DNA from: Pseudomonadota bacterium
Lineage (GTDB): Bacteria > SAR324 > XYD2-FULL-50-16 > JAHJRI01
NCBI GenBank assembly: GCA_022360105.1
Contig: JAKSDL010000818.1
Location: 1-9,639 of the forward strand
DNA: 9,639 nucleotides
Reading direction: 5' to 3'
Of this stretch, positions 1-7,949 are shown piece by piece; position 1 is the first letter of the stretch, and the number at the start of each line of letters is the position of its first letter. Under the pieces are notes generated by a model. That model was not told where the DNA came from. It searched no databases and saw only the letters and a list, made by a program, of their open reading frames with translations. The translations under genes and the position numbers were made by a program.

Positions 1-839
1 ATGACCTCAGGTATCAATTGTTCCGCAACGTTTTGATTCACAAGCAAGGTTTCAACAGCGTTACAGGCCGATGGGTAGTCCAGTTTTGCATCCAAAATTA
101 CAGGAATGGCCATTTCAGAATCATATTCGGAATCTATATAAATATGACAGATTCCCGAGGAATGCCCCAACACAGGTATACGGGTATTATCTTGAATATA
201 TTTAACAAACGAGTTGCTTCCTCGAGGAATAATCAGATCGACGAATGTATCCTGCTTTAGTAATTCAGCTACGTCCCCCCTGGTTTCGATGAGATTCACC
301 GTATTGCTCAGATCAAATTCTTCCAGAACTTCGTTGATTATCTCAAACAGCACTCGATTTGTATTAGCCGCTTCAGTACCACCTTTTAAAATCACTCCAT
401 TGCCGGACTTCAAACTCAGGGCTGTGACCTGAATAACCACTTCAGGACGGCTTTCGAAAATAATAGCTATCAGTCCCAATGGACAGGTTACTCTCTCTAG
501 ATCGAGTCCATTGGCCAACTTCATGGCAAACTGCCTTTTTCCTACCGGGTCTTCCAGTCTGGCTACTTCCTCCAGATAAGTGCTCAGTTGCACTATTTTA
601 TCATCTGTAAGAATCAGCCTATTTAAAAGTGGTTTACTCAGTTCTCCTTTTTCCAATAATTCCCTGGCAAATTGAACATCTTGTTCATTGCATTCCTTGA
701 TTCGTGAAGTACTTTGTTTGATACGATCACTGATGGCCAGTAACAGTTGATTCTTGGTTTTTGTGTCGACATTGGCGATCTTTAAACAGGCTTTTTTGGC
801 ATTTTTAGCCATTTCATTTGTCGAAAGGTTAGTTTCCAT
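1..839 (-). CDS. proA: Gamma-glutamyl phosphate reductase (partial, C-terminus beyond window)
   Basis: NADPH-dependent reduction of L-glutamyl-5-phosphate to glutamate semialdehyde, the second step of proline synthesis, in the cytoplasm. The minus frame is open from the ATG at 839-837 to the left edge, giving 279 codons of a family usually near 415-420 residues, so about 140 C-terminal residues are missing. Visible family signatures are IFESRPEVV and LKSGNGVILKGG in the nucleotide-binding domain, LIIPRGSN, IPVLGHSSGICH, and DYPSACNA with the catalytic cysteine at about residue 259. An AGGA sequence about 7 bases before the ATG supports the start. It lies 42 bp downstream of the YjbQ-family gene and is probably co-transcribed with it. 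No proB (glutamate 5-kinase) is adjacent on the upstream side; it may lie beyond the left edge or elsewhere. No frameshift or stop is seen in the visible part. Confidence 0.96.
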   Translation of the reverse strand, partial: METNLSTNEMAKNAKKACLKIANVDTKTKNQLLLAISDRIKQSTSRIKECNEQDVQFARELLEKGELSKPLLNRLILTDDKIVQLSTYLEEVARLEDPVGKRQFAMKLANGLDLERVTCPLGLIAIIFESRPEVVIQVTALSLKSGNGVILKGGTEAANTNRVLFEIINEVLEEFDLSNTVNLIETRGDVAELLKQDTFVDLIIPRGSNSFVKYIQDNTRIPVLGHSSGICHIYIDSEYDSEMAIPVILDAKLDYPSACNAVETLLVNQNVAEQLIPEV

Positions 840-881
840 AACTATTCCTATTGTTGCGGACTGTTTTCTTGATGTTTTTTA

Positions 882-1292
882 CTATCCGGAATGAAGAGCA
901 GTGCAATAAACGGTTCGTGTTCTGGGTCCGTCAAACTCACCAAAAAAGATTCCCTGCCAGGTTCCGAGTACCAATCTCCCCTGGGATACGGGTACCATGA
1001 CCGATGTACCCAATAAAGAGCTTTTCAGATGAGCGGCAGAATTACCTTCACCATGTCTGTCCTGACTAGCCCGCCAGGGAGCTACTGCTTCCAAGCGATG
1101 CAGGAGATCGTGCACCACATCCGGATCTGCATTTTCGTTGATCGTCAATCCGCAAGTGGTGTGCATGACAAAGACATGAATTACACCATTGTTCAGATTT
1201 AGTTCCCGAACAGCATTGGATACGGAAGAAGTAATGTTAATCAGATCGGAATGATCAGTTGTTCGTACTGAAAATTTGGCAGCTGATTCCAT
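882..1292 (-). CDS. yjbQ: YjbQ/UPF0047 family protein
   Basis: Small cytoplasmic protein of the YjbQ (UPF0047) family. E. coli YjbQ has a reported weak thiamine phosphate synthase activity, but the physiological role of the family is unsettled, so no function is claimed here. Numbered from the chosen start (136 residues, the usual family length), the conserved elements are all present: HTTCGLTINENAD (44-56), the DRHGEGNSAAHL block with H80 and H88 (78-89), and LGTWQGIFFGEFDGPR (109-124). The ATG at 1292-1290 has GAAGG five bases upstream. A longer reading begins at a TTG at 1331 and adds 13 residues (MSFFVFPLKPKVI) not expected for the family, so I reject it. The gene sits between the atp operon's presumed terminator and proA and probably has its own promoter in 1293-1433, though I cannot place one convincingly. 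Confidence 0.9.
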   Translation of the reverse strand: MESAAKFSVRTTDHSDLINITSSVSNAVRELNLNNGVIHVFVMHTTCGLTINENADPDVVHDLLHRLEAVAPWRASQDRHGEGNSAAHLKSSLLGTSVMVPVSQGRLVLGTWQGIFFGEFDGPRTRTVYCTALHSG

Positions 1293-1433
1293 AATAACCT
1301 TCGGTTTGAGGGGGAAAACAAAAAAGGACAATATCTACAATTAAACTATCTCTGTAGATCGTTCAACCCGATTCAAAAAAGGGAAAATCATTAGAATGGA
1401 GATAAGCTGCAGCTGGCGGGACTGCTTTAAATC

Positions 1434-1473
1434 AACGATCAGGGCAGAATTAGGACTATACGCCCTGATCGTT
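1434..1473 (-). terminator. Hairpin downstream of atpC, likely end of atp operon
   Basis: AACGATCAGGGC (1434-1445) is an exact reverse complement of GCCCTGATCGTT (1462-1473), a 12-bp perfect stem with a 16-nt loop. It lies 31 bp past the atpC stop. Read on the minus strand the stem is followed by GATTTAAAG, only a weak U tract, so intrinsic termination may be partial and some read-through into the YjbQ-proA unit is possible. Confidence 0.6.
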
Positions 1474-1503
1474 TTCAATAAGGGATGACAAGACTTTTAG
1501 CTT

Positions 1504-1914
1504 CTAGGAAGCAGCGTTTTGTCTTGAGACCGCTATTTTAATTTGCTGTTGCAGGTCGTTGGCAAGGTCAATTTTATCTGAATCTTTCAATACTTCAGCC
1601 AATTCGGCTTCGGCTTTTTCTTGATCAGATTTGGCACCTTCCAGATCGATATTCTCTGCTAACTCAGCCTGGTTAGCCAAAATGGTGATTTTATCCTGAC
1701 ACACTTCAGCATATCCAAAATGAACAGCAATCTTCTTCTCTACACCACTATTTTTATAGCTTAGTACTCCACTTTGCAGATTGGTAAGCAGCGGGATATG
1801 GCTGGGCAAAATTCCTAATTCGCCCATTTCTCCTGGAATGGTAACGTATTCCGCTTCAGTTTCCAATATAATCTGCTTTGGAGTAACGACTTCTAGAGTT
1901 AAATTTTGGCTCAT
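1504..1914 (-). CDS. atpC: F1Fo ATP synthase epsilon subunit
   Basis: Central-stalk subunit linking gamma to the c ring and modulating ATP hydrolysis. At 136 residues it is of normal family length. The N-terminal beta-sandwich is clear, with LTLEVVTPKQIILE (5-18) and the signature stretch TIPGEMGELGILPSHIPLLT (25-44). The C-terminal part from about residue 88 is the expected charged, Ala/Glu-rich helical hairpin. It starts 14 bp after the atpD stop, with no strong Shine-Dalgarno match in front of the ATG, so translation may be coupled to atpD. It is the last gene of the operon, followed by a 12-bp-stem hairpin. Confidence 0.96.
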   Translation of the reverse strand: MSQNLTLEVVTPKQIILETEAEYVTIPGEMGELGILPSHIPLLTNLQSGVLSYKNSGVEKKIAVHFGYAEVCQDKITILANQAELAENIDLEGAKSDQEKAEAELAEVLKDSDKIDLANDLQQQIKIAVSRQNAAS

Positions 1915-1928
1915 GAATACGTTTTGAA

Positions 1929-3335
<1,407 letters not shown>

Positions 3336-3355
3336 TCAAATTTTATTGTGACAGG

Positions 3356-3383
3356 ATAATAGATTTATAAAAATTTGTAACAA
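3356..3383 (-). promoter_or_regulatory. Possible internal promoter ahead of atpD
   Basis: On the minus strand TTGTTA (3383-3378) and TATTAT (3361-3356) are separated by 16 bp in the 73-bp, AT-rich gap between atpG and atpD. The -10 matches consensus at 5 of 6 positions and the -35 at 4 of 6. AT-rich spacers give such matches by chance, so this is only a candidate for boosting beta and epsilon expression. Confidence 0.25.
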
Positions 3384-3399
3384 GTTATATTTTCACCTG

Positions 3400-4266
3400 T
3401 TATACAGCTTCAGCTCCGGAAATAATCTCAATCAATTCGGAGGTAATCGCTGCCTGTCTTGCCCTGTTGAACTGAATCTGCAGTTTGGCAAGCATATCTG
3501 ACGCGTTGTTTGTTGCGGCATCCATCGCTGTCATTCGCGCTGCATGTTCACTCGCGTTGTTGTCCAGCAAACCAGTGAAGGCCTGATTTTCAACGTATTG
3601 CGGGAGAATAGCGTTCAGAATGGCCATTCCTGATGGTTCAAACACAAATTCAGTGTTTTCTTCAGGATTGGAACTCTCCCCAGTCGGAGGTTCAATCGGC
3701 AAGACCTGCTTGATAACTGGGGTTTGACTTACAACGTTGTTGAAGCGGTTGTAAGCTATATAGAGGTGATTGAATTCACCTTCGGTATAATTCTTGATTA
3801 AGTCACGAACTGTCTTCTCCAATGAATCTGCTCTTTGCTGATCCTTAAGATCTTTAAAAGACTCTACGATGTTGCCACCGCGATTACTGAAGTATTCAGT
3901 TCCTTTCTTACCGAAAGTGATAAGTTCAACCACGTCGAAATTGTTAGACTGATCAGGGATAAAACTGCTCAGTTGCTTGCAAAGGTTGACATTAAGTCCG
4001 CCGCATAGTCCGCGGTCTGTAGATATTAATAAAACAACAGCTTTGCCACCTTCGCGTTTCTCAAGTAATGGATGAGCAGATTGATCAATTCCGGTACTGA
4101 GATTCGAGATAATCGATCTCAGCTTCTCCGAATACGGCCTCGAATTTGTGATGGCTTCTTCAGCTCTTCTCATCTTCGAAGCTGCAACCATTTTCATGGC
4201 CTTGGTAATCTGCATCGTATTTTTGATGCTGCCCATTCGCAGCTGGATGTCTTTTAAGGTAGCCAT
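3400..4266 (-). CDS. atpG: F1Fo ATP synthase gamma subunit
   Basis: Rotating central shaft of F1. At 288 residues it is a normal bacterial gamma. The N-terminal helix carries the family pattern IKNTMQITKAMKMVAASKMR (14-33), the Rossmann-like centre has STDRGLCGGLN (82-92), and the C-terminal helix begins around ASEHAARMTAMDAATNNASDM (238-258) and continues through FNRARQAAITSELIEI (266-281), the segment that threads the alpha3beta3 core. A poorly conserved Pro/Glu-rich loop lies at about 192-206. AGGA stands about 9 bases before the ATG. It is fourth from last in the minus-strand operon order apart from beta and epsilon, 43 bp after atpA. Confidence 0.98.
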   Translation of the reverse strand: MATLKDIQLRMGSIKNTMQITKAMKMVAASKMRRAEEAITNSRPYSEKLRSIISNLSTGIDQSAHPLLEKREGGKAVVLLISTDRGLCGGLNVNLCKQLSSFIPDQSNNFDVVELITFGKKGTEYFSNRGGNIVESFKDLKDQQRADSLEKTVRDLIKNYTEGEFNHLYIAYNRFNNVVSQTPVIKQVLPIEPPTGESSNPEENTEFVFEPSGMAILNAILPQYVENQAFTGLLDNNASEHAARMTAMDAATNNASDMLAKLQIQFNRARQAAITSELIEIISGAEAV

Positions 4267-4309
4267 ATGTTATATGTCCTGTTTTTTTAGCTTTTAGAGT
4301 TGGAGGTTT

Positions 4310-5818
4310 TTAACCTGCGAATTCTTTTTTGTATTCTTCAATTGCACTCTTGATCTTGACGATGGTGTCATCGCTAAGCTTTTCTTCGGATGCAATTGTG
4401 CTAAAAATTTCAGGCTTGTTTGTGGCTACAAACTTTTGTAATCCAGATTCAAATTCTGGAATCTGGGTAACTTCCATATCATCACAGTAACCGTTGGTTA
4501 CTGCAAAGATACTCACTACCTGCTCTTCCATTTTCATTGGAACATATTGACCCTGGTTAAGGATTTCAACCAGTCGCTCACCCCTTGAAAGCTGCTTTTG
4601 GGTGGCTTCATCAAGATCAGATCCAAACTGGGCAAATGCCTGCTTTTCTCTGTATTGAGCAAGATCCAGTTTCAAGGTACCGGCTACCTGCTTCATCGCT
4701 TTAGCCTGAGCAGCTCCCCCTACCCTTGATACGGAGATACCAACGTTAATGGCTGGTCGAACACCTGAGTTGAACAATTCAGTTTCCAGGAAGATCTGAC
4801 CATCAGTAATTGAAATTACGTTGGTTGGGATATATGCGGATACGTCACTGGCCTGGGTCTCAATAACCGGTAGAGCTGTGATAGAACCAGCACCAAGTTT
4901 GTCACTAAGCTTACAAGCTCTTTCCAACAAGCGGCTATGTACGTTGAAGATGTCTCCAGGATAAGCTTCACGTCCGGGAGGTCTTCTGAGGAGAAGTGAT
5001 AACTGTCGATAAGCAACGGCCTGCTTGGAGAGATCATCGTAGATAATCAGAACGTGCTTGCCTTTGGCTGCGAGATATTCTGCCATAGCAACACCAGCGT
5101 AAGGAGCGATAAACTGAAGCGGGGCAGGTTCACTGGCTGTAGCAGATACAATCGTCGTGTAGTCCATGGCACCATATTCAGTCAGCTTTTGTGTTACCTG
5201 GGCAACTGTTGAGTTCTTCTGACCGATCGCAACATACACACAATAAACATCACCGCCTTTCTGGCTGATGATGGTGTCTACTGCAATCGCAGTTTTACCT
5301 GTCTGGCGGTCACCAATGATCAATTCACGTTGTCCCCTTCCGATTGGAACGAGTGAGTCAATCGCTTTCAGACCTGTCAGCATTGATTGGTGAACAGACT
5401 TTCTTTGCACGATACCCGGGGCAATTACTTCCAGTCGGTTAAATTCTTTTGTGTTCAGAGGACCTTTACCATCGAGAGGATCACCGATAGGTGAGATAAC
5501 ACGACCTAAGATCTCTTCACCTACAGGAACTTCCATAATTTTTTCAGTCCGCTTAACCGTATCTCCTTCCTTGATTGCTTCACCGGAACCAAAAAGAGCA
5601 ACCCCCACGTTATCTTCTTCCAGGTTCAAAATCATTCCCCTGGTTCCATCAGGAAAGTCAACCAGCTCGCCAGCCATGGCTTTATCAAGACCATATACAC
5701 GAGCGATACCGTCACCGACACTAAGTACGGTTCCTACTTCTTTTACTTCTACCTCTGAATCAAACTCCTGAATTTGACTCTGAATAATTGCACTGATCTC
5801 ATCTGCTCTGATTTTCAT
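4310..5818 (-). CDS. atpA: F1Fo ATP synthase alpha subunit
   Basis: Non-catalytic nucleotide-binding subunit alternating with beta in the F1 hexamer; it supplies the arginine finger to the catalytic sites. Length is 502 residues, as usual. Visible are the N-terminal delta/OSCP-contacting helix ([13 protein letters not shown], 7-19), the beta-barrel with [10 protein letters not shown] (35-44), Walker A GDRQTGKT (169-176), the Walker B region [12 protein letters not shown] (256-267), [11 protein letters not shown] (281-291), and the arginine finger R365 in [12 protein letters not shown] (360-371). Nothing is missing. The start is 3 bp after the atpH stop. AAGGG lies about 10 bases upstream, inside the atpH end, a layout suggesting translational coupling. 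Confidence 0.99.
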   Translation of the reverse strand: MKIRADEISAIIQSQIQEFDSEVEVKEVGTVLSVGDGIARVYGLDKAMAGELVDFPDGTRGMILNLEEDNVGVALFGSGEAIKEGDTVKRTEKIMEVPVGEEILGRVISPIGDPLDGKGPLNTKEFNRLEVIAPGIVQRKSVHQSMLTGLKAIDSLVPIGRGQRELIIGDRQTGKTAIAVDTIISQKGGDVYCVYVAIGQKNSTVAQVTQKLTEYGAMDYTTIVSATASEPAPLQFIAPYAGVAMAEYLAAKGKHVLIIYDDLSKQAVAYRQLSLLLRRPPGREAYPGDIFNVHSRLLERACKLSDKLGAGSITALPVIETQASDVSAYIPTNVISITDGQIFLETELFNSGVRPAINVGISVSRVGGAAQAKAMKQVAGTLKLDLAQYREKQAFAQFGSDLDEATQKQLSRGERLVEILNQGQYVPMKMEEQVVSIFAVTNGYCDDMEVTQIPEFESGLQKFVATNKPEIFSTIASEEKLSDDTIVKIKSAIEEYKKEFAG

Positions 5819-5821
5819 AGT

Positions 5822-6364
5822 TTAATTTCCCTTGGATATGGTTTCACGGATCAGGTTAAGTCTATTTTTGATGCTGCCATCAAGAACGAGACTGTCAATT
5901 GAAGTAATAACGCCTCCAAGTATGGATTCGTCCACTTTTTCAGAAAGAGTAATTTTCTTGCCTGAGTACTTGGAAAGCTCTTTTTCCAGGTTGCTTCGGT
6001 CTTTATCAGACAGTTTTTCAGCAACAGTCACTTCTGCTTTGGCAACTCCAAGTTCTTCACTGGCGAGTTTGATGTAGGCTCTGTTGATGTCGCCTATCAT
6101 CTCAAAGCGGTTTCTAGATACCAGATACCGACAATACTTATTGAGAAGCGTGTCACATTTCATCTTCTTGACCACTTCCTCCACAAATGACATCTTTTTG
6201 TCCTTGCTGAGCTTTGGCTCCAAAATAACATCACGAACAGACTTCTCTTCTGCGTACAGTTCTGCAATGTCGTTCAGATCCTGTCCGATTTTTTCGATGT
6301 TTTTGTCATTACCAGCAAGGTTTATCAATGCTTTTGCGTAACGCCTTCCAATACCACCGTTCAT
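5822..6364 (-). CDS. atpH: F1Fo ATP synthase delta subunit (OSCP)
   Basis: Peripheral-stalk cap that joins the top of the alpha3beta3 hexamer to the b/b' dimer. Length is 180 residues, typical. The N-terminal six-helix domain starts with RRYAKALINLA (7-17), which matches the usual RYAxALfxlA pattern. The C-terminal domain ends with LGGVITSIDSLVLDGSIKNRL (148-168), the family's conserved end motif. AGGGG stands 5-6 bases before the ATG. It follows the b gene by 16 bp and precedes atpA by 3 bp. Sequence outside these two motifs is divergent, as is normal for delta, so identification rests on both motifs and position. Confidence 0.96.
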   Translation of the reverse strand: MNGGIGRRYAKALINLAGNDKNIEKIGQDLNDIAELYAEEKSVRDVILEPKLSKDKKMSFVEEVVKKMKCDTLLNKYCRYLVSRNRFEMIGDINRAYIKLASEELGVAKAEVTVAEKLSDKDRSNLEKELSKYSGKKITLSEKVDESILGGVITSIDSLVLDGSIKNRLNLIRETISKGN

Positions 6365-6380
6365 AGTTCCCCTTTATCGA

Positions 6381-6956
6381 TTACGCTGACTCTTTAATAA
6401 ATTTTGCATAATTTTCAAACAAGGCTTTGCGCTCCTTGCCACCAACTTCCTTTGCAATTGCTTCTTCCGCCGTTTTAACCGATTCACTTACCAGGAATTC
6501 CCGTATTTCAGCTTTGGCTTTTAAGATGTCCTGTTCGATTCTGGCTTGTGATTGCTCTTCCAGTTTTTTTACCTGGTTTTCAGCATCCTCTATTAATTGC
6601 GCCTTTTCAGTTTCAATAGCTGCTAAAGCACTCTTGCGGCGCTCTTCCAATTCAGTTTCCATATTTGCCAGTTTGGATTGATAGTCCTCCAGCTTTTTCT
6701 TGGCTTCTGCCAATTCTGTTTTGGCGTCGTCCACAGTTTTTTTGGTGTTTTCAGCTGAGGAGGAGAGCATCTTGGCGATGGGTTTTCTGGCAAATTTATT
6801 GAGGAGGAATAGTAAAAGCAGGAAGTTGATTGTCTTGAAAATCATATCCTCAAGAGCTTTGTTTTCCAAAAATATCCCTTCTGCTCCACCACCTGCGGCA
6901 AATGCAGTCGCGCATAATCCGGTGGCTATGGCTGTAATGAACAATGTTTTAAACAT
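6381..6956 (-). CDS. atpF: F1Fo ATP synthase b subunit (second b-type gene)
   Basis: Peripheral-stalk subunit, 191 residues. Residues 1-20 look like a signal peptide (MFK, hydrophobic core, AFA with possible cleavage between A20 and A21). A second hydrophobic segment at about 38-52 ends in LLNKFARKPI, the classic b-subunit membrane exit. Residues 60-175 form a long charged coiled coil rich in Lys, Glu and Ala. This gives an N-out, C-in topology with the stalk in the cytoplasm. A leading hydrophobic peptide of this kind is known from deltaproteobacterial-type b subunits. It pairs with the upstream b' gene to make a heterodimeric stalk. Its first 11 codons and the 14 bases before them (with GAGGT as ribosome binding site) are base-for-base the same as in b', although the rest of the two proteins is only distantly similar. 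Confidence 0.93.
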   Translation of the reverse strand: MFKTLFITAIATGLCATAFAAGGGAEGIFLENKALEDMIFKTINFLLLLFLLNKFARKPIAKMLSSSAENTKKTVDDAKTELAEAKKKLEDYQSKLANMETELEERRKSALAAIETEKAQLIEDAENQVKKLEEQSQARIEQDILKAKAEIREFLVSESVKTAEEAIAKEVGGKERKALFENYAKFIKESA

Positions 6957-7037
6957 AGATCCAGACCTCGGTTTGATTTAGTATGTGATTGTTAATATCG
7001 ACTATGCGATAACTTTGGATTTGATTAACTGAGACAG
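6891..7037 (-). repeat. Direct repeat copy 1 (b'-b junction)
   Basis: Aligns to 7461-7606 at an offset of about 570 bp. Two blocks are strong: 6925-6970 is identical to 7495-7540 (46 of 46), and 6994-7037 matches 7563-7606 at 42 of 44 positions. The 23 bp between the blocks are diverged with a 1-base indel. The outer flank 6891-6924 has about 10 differences from its partner. This copy runs from the last 11 codons of b', through the spacer, into the signal-peptide codons of b. Confidence 0.92.
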
Positions 7038-7526
7038 TTCTGCTGTGAGAGACGCAGCTTGTTCCAATGCTGACTTGCGCTCACTTTCAAGTTCCTTTTC
7101 AGCGTCTTCAAGTTTTTTTGCTGCGCTTGCTTTGGCTTGATCCACTTTATCTTTGGTACTGCTGATTGCCTCATCAATCGCTTCCTGGCGAGATTTCTGA
7201 ATGGTTTCTCGTAGGTCGGCTAGCTTGGCTTGGTAATCCTGTTCGGATGTTTCTATGGTCTGGGCAAGACTTTTAGACTCATTAGTGTTTTTATCTAATT
7301 CAGATTGCCTTGCTTCCAAAGTCCTCAAAATGGGCTTAAAAAGCATTGTATTCAAGACAGTCATGGTGAGTAAAAAGATAACAAAAATAAAAAGGGCTGT
7401 CGGCCACTCAAGGTGGAGCATCCCAAAATTAAAAATCTCACCTTTTCTTGCGCCTCCGTCACCCGCAGCAAATGCGGTTGTACTTATTCCGGCAGCTATG
7501 GCTGTAATGAACAATGTTTTAAACAT
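7002..7526 (-). CDS. F1Fo ATP synthase b' subunit (first b-type gene)
   Basis: Peripheral-stalk subunit, 174 residues, first full gene of the operon. Residues 1-20 resemble a signal peptide, again with AFA before a possible cleavage site. A membrane segment at about 43-62 is followed by LNTMLFKPI (58-66), the b'-type exit motif. The rest is charged coiled coil to the C-terminal LSQLIKSKVIA. I call it b' rather than b from its first position, its shorter length and the LNxxLFKPI motif; the b/b' assignment could be reversed without changing the function. It is 45 bp upstream of the b gene and shares with it an identical ribosome-binding and start region. The upstream leader contains a fragment identical in protein sequence to this gene's own C-terminus. 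Confidence 0.9.
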   Translation of the reverse strand: MFKTLFITAIAAGISTTAFAAGDGGARKGEIFNFGMLHLEWPTALFIFVIFLLTMTVLNTMLFKPILRTLEARQSELDKNTNESKSLAQTIETSEQDYQAKLADLRETIQKSRQEAIDEAISSTKDKVDQAKASAAKKLEDAEKELESERKSALEQAASLTAELSQLIKSKVIA

Positions 7527-7606
7527 AGATCCAGACCTCGTTTAGATTTATTTGTGATTTTAAATATCGACTAAGCGATAACTTTGGATTTGATTAATTG
7601 AGACAG
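7461..7606 (-). repeat. Direct repeat copy 2 (leader and start of b')
   Basis: Partner of 6891-7037. This copy contains an orphan C-terminal b' fragment (7571-7606), a spacer, and the ribosome binding site plus first codons of the b' gene. Homology stops abruptly at 7607: copy 1 continues into b' coding sequence, whereas here unrelated leader sequence follows. The 570-bp offset equals one b' gene plus its spacer, as expected for a tandem gene duplication whose upstream copy was later mostly deleted. Confidence 0.92.
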
Positions 7607-7630
7607 AGTTCCATAATAAGTTGTATTCAT
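7571..7630 (-). pseudogene. Truncated b' gene remnant, readable as a 19-codon leader ORF
   Basis: The minus strand from 7606 to 7571 encodes LSQLIKSKVIA plus a stop, exactly the C-terminus of the b' protein at 7002-7526; the two base differences (GCT/GCA for Ala, CAA/CAG for Gln) are synonymous. Eight codons upstream in frame is an ATG (7630-7628), giving MNTTYYGTLSQLIKSKVIA. No Shine-Dalgarno sequence is evident, and the ATG sits in the loop of a small hairpin (7620-7637). The simplest reading is a decayed duplicate. Because it lies between the likely atp promoter and the first gene, it would be transcribed, and translation as a leader peptide cannot be excluded. Confidence 0.7.
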
Positions 7631-7637
7631 ATACAAC
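7620..7637 (-). other. Small hairpin in the atp leader
   Basis: On the minus strand the sequence GTTGTATATGAATACAAC forms a perfect 7-bp stem (7637-7631 with 7626-7620) around a 4-nt ATGA loop. It is AU-rich and would be only marginally stable in RNA. The loop holds the start codon of the 19-codon leader ORF. There is no following U tract, so it is not a terminator. Confidence 0.45.
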
Positions 7638-7683
7638 AAAGATTATGAGAGGAGTACTGAACGAAAATAATATTCAAAACGAA

Positions 7684-7711
7684 CATATATACTACTCGAA
7701 ACGGGTGTCAA
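7684..7711 (-). promoter_or_regulatory. Candidate sigma70-type promoter of the atp operon
   Basis: On the minus strand a perfect -35 hexamer TTGACA (7711-7706) is followed after 16 bp by TATATG (7689-7684), 4 of 6 to the -10 consensus. Transcription would start near 7677, giving a leader of about 150 nt before b' that includes the remnant ORF and the hairpin. It is the best promoter-like match I find in the divergent region. Confidence 0.5.
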
Positions 7712-7812
7712 TATAAAATATGTTTTCAGATTTGGTTCAAATCAACCCTTTAAATCCTAAAAACATGGTTAGGCAAAGGTAAGAAAGATTTTGATGAGCT
7801 TGTTAAGATTAA

Positions 7813-7842
7813 TTGATCCTTTTTTAAACATTGATGTATATC
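7813..7842 (+). promoter_or_regulatory. Weak candidate promoter for ispD
   Basis: TTGATC (7813-7818) and TATATC (7837-7842) are 18 bp apart, each matching consensus at 4 of 6 positions, about 100 bp ahead of the ispD start. A second weak pair is TTGTTA (7902-7907) with TAAATA (7923-7928), spacer 15. Neither stands out from the AT-rich background. Confidence 0.22.
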
Positions 7843-7949
7843 AGGATGAAAGGGTTCAACGAGCTCACTGTTTTCAATTCTTTAAAAGGATTTATTTAAC
7901 ATTGTTAGATCCATTTCCGGATTAAATACAACCCTCACACAGAATTTAT

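Larger units (their letters stand above)
7527..7949. other. Divergent intergenic region between atp operon and ispD
   Basis: A 423-bp AT-rich gap without a full gene. From left to right it holds the b' leader with its ribosome binding site (7527-7540), the rest of direct repeat copy 2, the b' remnant/leader ORF, a small hairpin, and the candidate atp promoter. From about 7712 to 7949 I see only AT-rich sequence with weak promoter-like matches for ispD, no recognised operator, and no RNA gene. Confidence 0.8.

Noticed and set aside
1293..1331. Longer N-terminus for the YjbQ-family gene from a TTG codon at 1331
   Set aside because: The ATG at 1292 has a well-placed GAAGG, and the family length and N-terminus fit the shorter form.
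1333..1359. Inverted repeat ATCTACA/TGTAGAT upstream of yjbQ, possible operator
   Set aside because: Seven-base arms with a 13-base gap are expected several times by chance in a window this size, and no regulator is nearby.
1404..1413. Palindrome AGCTGCAGCT between atpC and yjbQ
   Set aside because: Isolated short palindrome with no second copy and no link to a known site.
7645..7716. Plus-strand 23-codon ORF (begins MRGVLNENN) in the divergent intergenic region
   Set aside because: No clear initiation context, no recognised similarity, and it overlaps the atp promoter region; such ORFs are expected by chance.
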